Shown in pieces: positions 8,707-14,270 of a stretch of DNA of 14,270 bases (position 1 is its first letter; every line of letters begins with the position of its first letter). The stretch spans positions 1 through 14,270 of the forward strand of contig CAJOKK010000018.1 of NCBI GenBank assembly GCA_905235165.1, read 5' to 3'. Source of the DNA: an uncultured Atopobiaceae bacterium. GTDB lineage: Bacteria; Actinomycetota; Coriobacteriia; Coriobacteriales; Atopobiaceae. The notes under the pieces were generated by a model. That model searched no databases, was not told the DNA's origin, and was given only the letters and a program-made list of their open reading frames with translations. The position numbers and the translations under genes are program-made.

Positions 8707-9536
8707 TGCAAGATCTTGAACGCATTCCCTCGAATTCCCTGAAGGGAGCCCTCGAGGCGCTGCTTCTGGTTTCGACCGACGCCGTTCCCGCAACCACCTT
8801 TGCCCAGGAGCTGGGAGTGGAGCCAAGCGAGGCGGCCAGCGCGTTGGCCGAGTTGGCGGCTGAATACCATGACGCCAACCGCGGCTTCCAGCTGCGTGAG
8901 GTCTCGGGCGGCTGGCGCCTCTTCACGCACCCGGCCTACCACGACGAGGTCGAGGCCTACGTTCGTGGCTGGGACACGAGGCGCCTGTCGCAGGCGGCCC
9001 TCGAGACCCTTGCCGTGATTGCCTACCACCAGCCCGTGACGCGTGAGGGCGTGAAGGCCGTGCGTGGCGTCAACTCCGACGGCGTAATCGCCTCACTCAA
9101 GGAGAAGCGCCTCATCCGCGAGGTTGGGCGCGAGGGTGATCGTGGTGGCGCCGCGCTCTTTGGCACGACGACCTCCTTCCTGGAGAAGTTCGGCCTCAAG
9201 TCCCTGCGTGAGCTGCCGCCCCTGGAGGACTTTGCCCCCGACGAAGAGGCCAAGCAGTTCATCCGCGAGCGCCTGAGCGGCCGCTCCATTGGCTCCACCC
9301 TCGAGGAGGCGGCAGCCGACCTCGACGAGGAAGCCGAGCTTCTCGCCGACGATGCCCTGGAAGAGGAGAAGGCGGAGCTTGAGGCTGCCGAGTACGCCCA
9401 GGAAGAGGAGCCTCAAACCAGCGAAGATGCCGAGAAGGACAATCCTGACACCGAGGAGTACTCGGATGAGGAGGATCAGCCCGCTACCGACTGGGTGAGC
9501 GAAGACCTTGCCGGAGATGACGATGACGACTTCTAA
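8706..9536 (+). CDS. scpB: Segregation and condensation protein B, with acidic C-terminal tail
   Basis: ScpB forms a dimer of winged-helix pairs that binds ScpA in the SMC condensin. Residues 10-190 contain both winged helices, with 'LKGALEALLLVSTDAVPATT' (12-31), 'RLSQAALETLAVIAYHQPVT' (93-112) and the conserved 'GGAALFGTTTSFLEKFGL' (147-164). The protein has 276 residues, against about 190-200 for most ScpB proteins. The extra 80 residues (about 196-276) are dominated by Glu, Asp and Ala and end in DDDDDF, so they are probably a disordered acidic tail. The start ATG overlaps the scpA stop (TGATG), and AGGAGG lies about seven bases upstream. Its end overlaps rluB. Confidence 0.95.
   Translation: MQDLERIPSNSLKGALEALLLVSTDAVPATTFAQELGVEPSEAASALAELAAEYHDANRGFQLREVSGGWRLFTHPAYHDEVEAYVRGWDTRRLSQAALETLAVIAYHQPVTREGVKAVRGVNSDGVIASLKEKRLIREVGREGDRGGAALFGTTTSFLEKFGLKSLRELPPLEDFAPDEEAKQFIRERLSGRSIGSTLEEAAADLDEEAELLADDALEEEKAELEAAEYAQEEEPQTSEDAEKDNPDTEEYSDEEDQPATDWVSEDLAGDDDDDF
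9513..9516 (+). promoter_or_regulatory. Ribosome binding site deciding the rluB start
   Basis: GGAG lies inside the end of scpB, six bases before ATG 9523. It is too close to serve ATG 9517 and lies downstream of TTG 9508, so it favours 9523 as the rluB start. Confidence 0.5.
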
Positions 9537-10332
9537 TGACGCGCGCCAAGCTGCAGGCGGGGGAGAAGAACGCATCGTCCCCATGCGTCTGCAGCGCTTC
9601 CTCGCACGTGCGGGCGTGGCAAGCCGCCGTGGCTCCGAAAACCTCATGACCGCAGGCCGCGTTTGCGTGAATGGCCAGGTCGTGACCGAGCTTGGCAGCA
9701 AGGTCGACCCGCTCGTCGATGAGGTCACGGTTGACGGCCAGCTCGTTCAGCTGAGTGATGGCCACGTCTTCATCATGCTCTACAAGCCGAGTGGCTACCT
9801 CACTACCATGGACGATCCCCAGGGTCGCCCTTGCGTTGCCTCGCTCGTGCCGACAAAACGCTATCCCGGGCTCTTTCCGGTGGGGCGCCTCGACGGCGAC
9901 ACCACGGGGCTTCTCCTCTTCACCACCAACGGCAACGTTGCCCACCACATGCTTCACCCCTCGACGCACGTCTGGAAGCACTACGTGGCCCTCGTTCGAG
10001 GCGTGCCGACGGCCGGTGAGCTCAAACGCCTCCGTACAGGCGTGCGCCTGAGCGACGGCATGTCCGCACCTGCCGAAGTGAGCCTGCTTGACCCCGAAGA
10101 CCCGGTGGCCGCACCTGTCATCGCCCAGGGGCTGCCCCGTGACCACTCGGTGGTGGGCCTCTCCATCCACGAGGGCAGGACGCATCAGGTCAAGCGCATG
10201 CTCAACGCCGTCGGACACGAGGTCGTGCGCCTGCATCGAGACGAGTTCGGTCCACTCAAGCTCACCGACGTCCAGCCAGGCAAATGGCGTCTTCTGACCG
10301 ACGAGGAACGTGCCCTGGTAGAAGCCCAGTGA
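9523..10332 (+). CDS. rluB: 23S rRNA pseudouridine synthase, RluB/RsuA family
   Basis: This enzyme converts a uridine in large-subunit rRNA (position 2605 in Escherichia coli RluB) to pseudouridine. From ATG 9523 it has 269 residues. An S4 RNA-binding domain spans about 21-75 ('MRLQRFLARAGVASRR', 'GRVCVNGQVV'). The catalytic domain has GRLDGDTTGLLL (121-132), with Asp124 as the expected catalytic residue, and a late 'EGRTHQVKRMLNAVGHEV' segment. Family members in the RluB/RluE/RluF/RsuA group share these motifs. RluB is preferred because scpA-scpB-rluB is a widespread gene order. The start overlaps scpB by 14 bases. Its TGA stop (10330-10332) forms the first bases of the large inverted repeat that follows. 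Confidence 0.92.
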   Translation: MTTSNDARQAAGGGEERIVPMRLQRFLARAGVASRRGSENLMTAGRVCVNGQVVTELGSKVDPLVDEVTVDGQLVQLSDGHVFIMLYKPSGYLTTMDDPQGRPCVASLVPTKRYPGLFPVGRLDGDTTGLLLFTTNGNVAHHMLHPSTHVWKHYVALVRGVPTAGELKRLRTGVRLSDGMSAPAEVSLLDPEDPVAAPVIAQGLPRDHSVVGLSIHEGRTHQVKRMLNAVGHEVVRLHRDEFGPLKLTDVQPGKWRLLTDEERALVEAQ

Positions 10333-10568
10333 GTCAGTTACCTGAGACCTTTTTGACTCATTTCCGAGGGAGGCGCGGAGGCCTGCGCGAACTCTGCGGC
10401 AAGGACATTCGTCGCTACGGCGCGGCAGCTGCGGGACTCGCTCGCTTCGCTCGCTCGGACAAGTCCTCGCTCCCGCCGCGCCTGCGCTCCTCATTGCCGC
10501 AGAACGTTCGCGCAGGCCTCCGCGCCTCCCTCGGAAATGAGTCAAAAAGGTCTCAGGTAACTGACTCA
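10330..10568 (+). repeat. 239-bp inverted repeat element between rluB and cmk
   Basis: The left arm (10330-10402) and right arm (10494-10568) are reverse complements. The outer 63 bp match perfectly, then 10 more bp match after a 2-base insertion in the right arm. The 91-base centre is GC-rich and has ctcg-type iterations (about 10437-10458). Each arm contains TGAGTCA and TGACTCA, complementary to each other, at 10330-10336 and 10354-10360, and at 10538-10544 and 10562-10568. In RNA this would fold into a very long stable hairpin just after the rluB stop. No T-run follows the right arm, so it is not a classic terminator. The gap 10333-10679 contains nothing else except the cmk promoter and leader. 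Confidence 0.9.
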
Positions 10569-10642
10569 TTCCCACGCCGTCACGAGTTATTCATTAACTG
10601 ATTTATCGATGCCCAAGCGTCGCACGGTGATGGCATCTGCGC

Positions 10643-10648
10643 TAAAAT
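10643..10648 (+). promoter_or_regulatory. Candidate -10 box of the cmk promoter
   Basis: TAAAAT matches TATAAT at five of six positions and lies 31 bases before the cmk ATG. No good -35 box is found 16-18 bases upstream. The leader that follows carries a 13-base copy (10656-10668) of a segment of the upstream inverted repeat arms, followed at once by AGGAGG. Confidence 0.4.
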
Positions 10649-10679
10649 GACTTAGTTTTGACTCATTTAGGAGGTTGTA

Positions 10680-11366
10680 ATGAAGGTTGCCATCGACGGA
10701 CCTGCTGGCTCGGGTAAGTCTACCGTGGCCAAGGCCATCGCGAAGCGTTGCGGGCTGACGCTTCTCGACACCGGCGCGATGTATCGCTCGGTTGCGCTGA
10801 CCTGTATCAATCGTGGTGTCGCGCTTGATGACGAGGCTGCCGTAGCTGACGTGGCACGCTCCATCACGATCTCCTTTGAGCCCGCCGAGCCCGTCCAGCG
10901 CGTGCTGATCGACGGCACAGACGTTACTGAGGCCATTCGTACTCCCGAGGTTGACCGCAACGTCAGCGCTGTGGCTGCCATCCCTGCGGTGCGCGAGGCC
11001 CTCGTTGAGCAGCAGCGTGCCATTGGCAATGCCGGTGACGTGGTGGCCGAGGGCCGTGACATCGGAACCGTGGTCTTCCCCGATGCCGAGGTCAAGGTCT
11101 TCCTGACGGCCGATCCCGCTGCCCGTGCCCTTCGTCGTGCTGTCCAGCGCGACGGTGGCGACGCCGCCGTGGATGCCAAGGCGACCGCAGACGAGAAGGA
11201 AGTCGCCACGATCATGGCCGACCTCATCCGTCGCGACGAGGCCGACTCTTCTCGCAAGGCGGCTCCGCTCAAGCCCGCAGAGGACGCGGTGCATATCGAT
11301 TCGTCAAACAAGACCGTCAACGAGGTGGTAGACCTCATCGTTTCGCTGATGGAGGAGGCACGCTAG
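10680..11366 (+). CDS. cmk: Cytidylate (CMP/dCMP) kinase
   Basis: Cmk transfers phosphate from ATP to CMP or dCMP, feeding CTP and dCTP pools. The 228-residue protein, normal length, starts with the P-loop GPAGSGKST (7-15). It continues with the substrate-binding 'LLDTGAMYRSVAL' (28-40) and the conserved 'VVAEGRDIGTVVFPDA' (about 123-138). 'KVFLTADPAARALRR' and a late Arg-Asp motif 'RRDEADSSRKAAPL' form the lid region. ATG 10680 has a strong AGGAGG (10669-10674) five bases upstream. The gene is separated from rluB by the large inverted repeat and probably has its own promoter. plsC begins directly after its TAG stop. Confidence 0.96.
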   Translation: MKVAIDGPAGSGKSTVAKAIAKRCGLTLLDTGAMYRSVALTCINRGVALDDEAAVADVARSITISFEPAEPVQRVLIDGTDVTEAIRTPEVDRNVSAVAAIPAVREALVEQQRAIGNAGDVVAEGRDIGTVVFPDAEVKVFLTADPAARALRRAVQRDGGDAAVDAKATADEKEVATIMADLIRRDEADSSRKAAPLKPAEDAVHIDSSNKTVNEVVDLIVSLMEEAR

Positions 11367-12098
11367 ATGCGCGCATTTGCAGGCAATACCTACGACGATT
11401 ACTACGAGGCTCCGATGTCGGAGTTCCCGCTTCCGTCCAAGATTTTCTTTGTGTTCGTTGCCTGTCTGGTGGGCGCGTTTACCAAGATCGTTTGGCCCTG
11501 GAAGTTCGAGAACGGCCATAAGATGTGGGACGACAAGTCAGCTCGCGTCATCGTGGGCAACCACGTCTCGATGCTTGAGCCCGTCGTGACGCTCGTCTCG
11601 CTTTGGGCCCATGGCATCACCTGCCGCCCTGTCTACAAGAGCGAGTTCGACAGCTTCCCCTGCGCCAAGTGGTTCCTTTCGCGCATCGGCTGCATTCCGG
11701 TTTCGCGTGGCCATGCCGACATCAAGTGCCTGCGCCGCTGCGAGCGAGCCCTCAAGCGCGGCGAATGTGTGCTGATCTATCCCGAGGGCACGCGCATCCG
11801 CACTGACGACCAAGAGGTCGAGATCCACGGCGGCTTTGCCCTCATGGCGCGTTCGGGTAAGGCACCCGTCCTGCCCACGGCCGTCGTTGGCGCGCGCGAC
11901 ATCACGATCGACGACGCGCCCATCCCGCTCAAGCGCATCTTCTGGCGCTCCTTCTTCAAGGTCGGCGACCCGCTGCGTCTTGAGGACATGGAGGCAGACA
12001 CGCGCAAGGGCCAGTGCGAACAGCTTGAGAAGGTCACCATGGAGCGGGTCTATGAGCTTCGCGACGAGCTGCGCGCGGAGCATCCCAAAAAGCACTAG
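11367..12098 (+). CDS. plsC: PlsC-like 1-acyl-glycerol-3-phosphate acyltransferase
   Basis: The 243-residue protein belongs to the lysophospholipid acyltransferase family, which acylates lysophosphatidic acid in phospholipid synthesis at the membrane. A hydrophobic helix (about 25-43) is followed by the family motifs in order: NHVSMLEP (65-72), 'WFLSRIGCIPVSRG' (102-115), YPEGTR (138-143) and 'APVLPTAVVG' (166-175). The first motif is normally N-H-x4-D; here the sixth position after Asn is Glu71 instead of the catalytic Asp, so activity or specificity could differ. The start follows the cmk stop with no gap. AGGAGG in the end of cmk lies eight bases upstream, so the pair is translationally coupled. 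A strong stem-loop follows the stop. Confidence 0.85.
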   Translation: MRAFAGNTYDDYYEAPMSEFPLPSKIFFVFVACLVGAFTKIVWPWKFENGHKMWDDKSARVIVGNHVSMLEPVVTLVSLWAHGITCRPVYKSEFDSFPCAKWFLSRIGCIPVSRGHADIKCLRRCERALKRGECVLIYPEGTRIRTDDQEVEIHGGFALMARSGKAPVLPTAVVGARDITIDDAPIPLKRIFWRSFFKVGDPLRLEDMEADTRKGQCEQLEKVTMERVYELRDELRAEHPKKH

Positions 12099-12104
12099 TT
12101 GCCT

Positions 12105-12139
12105 CGCGGGCGTCTCATGGCGCCCGCGATACTTTTGTT
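12105..12139 (+). terminator. Rho-independent terminator after plsC
   Basis: A perfect 8-bp stem, CGCGGGCG (12105-12112) with CGCCCGCG (12121-12128), encloses an 8-base loop and is followed by the T-rich stretch atacttttgtt. It begins six bases after the plsC stop, so it should end the cmk-plsC transcript. The T-tract is interrupted, so read-through into ispH is possible. Confidence 0.75.
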
Positions 12140-12161
12140 AGGCCGCCGTCTGTGGCATGAG

Positions 12162-12170
12162 AGGGGAGAG
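12162..12170 (+). promoter_or_regulatory. Ribosome binding site deciding the ispH start
   Basis: AGGGGAGAG ends four bases before ATG 12175. An in-frame ATG at 12157 lies upstream of this site and would encode it, so 12175 is the better start. Confidence 0.65.
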
Positions 12171-12174
12171 TTCG

Positions 12175-13032
12175 ATGGCTTCGCAGGATATCGAGGGTCG
12201 TGAGGTTCTGATTGCCGATGAGGCCGGTGCCTGCTATGGCGTGGAACGCGCGCTCAAGATGGCCAAGGAGACCGCCGAGAAGGCCGAGGGTCCGGTCCAC
12301 ACCCTGGGGCCGCTCATCCATAACCCCGTCGTGGTGAGCGAGCTTACCGAGAAGGGCGTGACGGTGGTCGAGGACCCTGCCGTTGGGCCCAAGGCAACCT
12401 TGCTCCTGCGTACGCACGGCGTGACTCCCGAGGTTGAGGAGGCTGCCCGGCAGAGCGGCGCCGAGGTGCTCGATGCCACCTGCCCCTTCGTCAAGAAGGT
12501 GCACAAGGCCGTCGAGCGCCTGGATCACGAGGGCTATCAGGTCATCATCGTGGGCGAGCAGGGACACCCGGAGGTTGAGGGCACCCTTGGCCATGCCCCC
12601 GAGGCCCTGGTCGTGGCTTCCGCCGAAGACCTCGATGGTGTCCTTATCCGTCATCGTGTGGGCGTGGTCGTGCAGACCACGATGGCCAAGGCGGTTCTCG
12701 ACCAGGTCGTCAACGCCCTCACCGATCGCGCCGACGAGGTGCTTGTGCTCAATACCATCTGCTCCGCCACCTCAAAGCGCCAGTCTGCCGCGGCAACGCT
12801 TGCTCAGGAGGTTGAGCTCATGCTGGTCATTGGTGGCCGTAGCTCGGCAAACACGACGCATCTGGCCCAGATCTGCTCTGAGGTGTGCGCCAACACCCAT
12901 CACATCGAGACGGCAGGCGAACTTGATCCCTCCTGGTTCGAGGGCATCAACAGGGTGGGCGTGACCGCCGGGGCCTCTACGCCGCGCACGCAGATCGACG
13001 AGGTCGTTACCGCCGTCAAGCAGCTGGGCTAG
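12175..13032 (+). CDS. ispH: 4-hydroxy-3-methylbut-2-enyl diphosphate reductase
   Basis: IspH (LytB) is the last enzyme of the methylerythritol phosphate pathway. It reduces HMBPP to isopentenyl and dimethylallyl diphosphate through a [4Fe-4S] cluster. The 285-residue product has the three cluster cysteines in their usual contexts: 'AGACYGVERAL' (Cys20), 'DATCPFVKKVH' (Cys103) and 'NTICSATSKRQ' (Cys196). The substrate-binding 'LIHNP' (His49) and 'RTHGV' (His81) are also present, with 'GEQGHPEVEGTLG' nearby. The length is normal, without the fused S1 domains seen in some relatives. The start was chosen from the strong Shine-Dalgarno just before 12175. The plsC terminator lies upstream, but I see no clear promoter in the short gap. 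The DUF512 gene starts 15 bases after its stop. Confidence 0.96.
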   Translation: MASQDIEGREVLIADEAGACYGVERALKMAKETAEKAEGPVHTLGPLIHNPVVVSELTEKGVTVVEDPAVGPKATLLLRTHGVTPEVEEAARQSGAEVLDATCPFVKKVHKAVERLDHEGYQVIIVGEQGHPEVEGTLGHAPEALVVASAEDLDGVLIRHRVGVVVQTTMAKAVLDQVVNALTDRADEVLVLNTICSATSKRQSAAATLAQEVELMLVIGGRSSANTTHLAQICSEVCANTHHIETAGELDPSWFEGINRVGVTAGASTPRTQIDEVVTAVKQLG

Positions 13033-13047
13033 GACGGTCGACCTGCC

Positions 13048-14270
13048 ATGTCGCTCGATTCCAGCCCCACGCAACAACGCGCAGACTACGCCTCGACCCG
13101 CGAGCGTACGCTCGGGGCCTGGGTTGCCCATGTGGAGGAGGGCAGCCCTGCCTGGGAGGCGGGCATCGAGGAGGGCATGCGGGTCGTCTCCGCCAACGGC
13201 GTGCCCCTGCGTGACATCATCGACTGGCGCTGGGAGACGGATGGCGATACAGTCGAGCTCGAGGTGCTGATCGACGGTGACGATGAGCCCTACGCGGCCA
13301 TCCTCGAGCGCGAGAGCGGCCAGGACTGGGGCATCGAGTTCACCGACGTGCTCTTTGACGGCGTGCGTACCTGCGTCAACGCCTGCCTCTTCTGCTTCAT
13401 GGCCATGCTTCCCAAAGAGGCGCGCTCCTCGCTCACCCTGCGCGACGACGACTACCGCCTCTCCTTTCTCCAGGGCAACTTCGTCACCCTCACCAACGTG
13501 AGCGACGAGGAGGTCGAGCGCATCATCCGCTGCCGGCTCGAACCCATGAACGTGTCGCTTCACGCCGTCTCTCCTGAGGTCAGGCGCTCGCTCATCGGCA
13601 GAAACGCCCAGCGCGGGATGGACGTGCTCGAGCGCCTGCTCGACGCGGGCATCGAGGTACACGGCCAGATCGTGCTCTGCGCCGGCATCAACGACGGCGA
13701 GGAGCTGCGGCGCACGCTCGACTGGGTCGAGGCGCACGACAGCTTCACCTCGCTGGCCCTCGTCCCCATGGGCTACACCCGCTACTCCAAGCGCTTCTCG
13801 TCGTCCTTCTCCGAAGACCAGCAGGCCTCGCGCGACGTGGTCCATTTGCTCGAGCCCTACCAGGAGCGCGCGAGAAGGACCCGCGGCATCACCCGCTTCC
13901 AGCTCTCTGACGAGTTCTACCTCGACGCCGACCTGCCCATTCCTGCAGCCGAGACCTACGACGGCTACCCGCAGTTCTATGACGGCATCGGCATGCTCCG
14001 CAGCTTCCTCGACGAGACGGACGAGCTGGTCGAGAAGCGCACCGAAGACCTCGCCTCAACGGCGGCGCAGCTACGCGCCCAGGGCTGGCAGGTTCTTCTC
14101 GTCTGCGGACAGGCGGCCGAGGGCGTGATGGACACCCTCTCAAAGGCCTGGGCTCGCGTCGCCCAGGGTGAGGCCATCGCGCGTCCCTTTGCCATCGAGA
14201 ACCGCTACTACGGCGGTGACGTCAACGTGACCGGCCTCATCGTCAGCCAAGACCTGCTCGAGCAGCTCCC
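13048..14270 (+). CDS. DUF512 radical-SAM-like protein with N-terminal PDZ-like domain, partial
   Basis: The reading frame is open from ATG 13048 to the right edge (407 codons), so the C-terminus is missing. Residues 22-60 look like a PDZ-like domain ('AHVEEGSPAWEAGIEEGMRV'). A cysteine triad C-x3-C-x2-C follows at 109-116 ('TCVNACLFCFM'), typical of radical-SAM iron-sulfur binding. The rest has 'SFLQGNFVTLTNVSDEEVER', 'MNVSLHAVSPEVR' and 'GIEVHGQIVLCAGINDGEEL', then the DUF512 (PF04459) region from about 265. Its biochemical role is not established. It follows ispH by 15 bases and probably shares its transcript. The ribosome binding site is weak (GGACGG, about 10 bases upstream). In many coriobacteria and clostridia such genes sit next to the GTPase gene der, which may lie beyond the edge. 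Confidence 0.88.
   Translation, partial: MSLDSSPTQQRADYASTRERTLGAWVAHVEEGSPAWEAGIEEGMRVVSANGVPLRDIIDWRWETDGDTVELEVLIDGDDEPYAAILERESGQDWGIEFTDVLFDGVRTCVNACLFCFMAMLPKEARSSLTLRDDDYRLSFLQGNFVTLTNVSDEEVERIIRCRLEPMNVSLHAVSPEVRRSLIGRNAQRGMDVLERLLDAGIEVHGQIVLCAGINDGEELRRTLDWVEAHDSFTSLALVPMGYTRYSKRFSSSFSEDQQASRDVVHLLEPYQERARRTRGITRFQLSDEFYLDADLPIPAAETYDGYPQFYDGIGMLRSFLDETDELVEKRTEDLASTAAQLRAQGWQVLLVCGQAAEGVMDTLSKAWARVAQGEAIARPFAIENRYYGGDVNVTGLIVSQDLLEQL

Noticed and set aside
9484..10575. 363-codon minus-strand open frame through the large inverted repeat
   Set aside because: It is antisense to rluB. Its N-terminus comes from the palindrome arm, which gives the same peptide on the opposite strand (SQLPETFLTHFRGRRGGLRE), a by-product of the repeat and not a gene.
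12772..13845. 357-codon minus-strand open frame
   Set aside because: It is a GC-rich shadow antisense to ispH and the DUF512 gene, which have clear catalytic motifs; it has no domain and an Ala/Arg/Gly/Val-rich composition.

Overview
The window looks like the chromosome of a high-GC actinobacterium, most likely a coriobacterium (Olsenella/Collinsella/Atopobium-like). This is an inference from GC-rich coding sequence and from the gene order ABC-F ATPase, small membrane protein, M50 site-2 protease, scpA, scpB, rluB, cmk, plsC, ispH, DUF512 radical-SAM protein. No rRNA, tRNA, CRISPR array or intact insertion sequence was seen.

Bases 1-1000 are accessory DNA, all read on the minus strand and clearly AT-richer (about 48% GC over the first 240 bases) than the core. 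They hold the start of an excisionase/MerR-like helix-turn-helix gene running off the left edge, a probably frameshifted small gene, and the decayed C-terminus of a tyrosine recombinase that stops just short of the next gene. This looks like the eroded end of an integrated element.

Bases 1000-3870 (minus strand) encode two envelope proteins: an OafA/OatA-type acyltransferase with a C-terminal SGNH esterase-like domain, and a CmpB-type polytopic membrane protein. A divergent gap of 410 bases follows. It holds a 126-bp near-perfect inverted repeat (49-bp arms) built from nested TGTGACA-centred palindromes.

Bases 4281-14270 (plus strand) are a tightly packed housekeeping run. ABC-F ATPase, 2-TM protein, M50 protease, scpA, scpB and rluB are joined by start/stop overlaps or gaps of a few bases, so they are probably co-transcribed. 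The products serve translation (ABC-F, RluB), membrane proteolysis (M50) and chromosome condensation (ScpA/ScpB with SMC). A 239-bp inverted repeat with arms of 73-75 bp begins on the rluB stop codon and separates this block from cmk-plsC (CMP kinase and lysophosphatidate acyltransferase). A strong stem-loop terminator ends that pair. ispH (isoprenoid synthesis) and a DUF512 radical-SAM protein, cut by the right edge, complete the window.

The least explained parts are the two large palindromic intergenic elements, the decayed integrase region, the undescribed membrane protein before the site-2 protease, and a Glu in place of the catalytic Asp in the PlsC-like acyltransferase. I see no complete new defence or mobile system.
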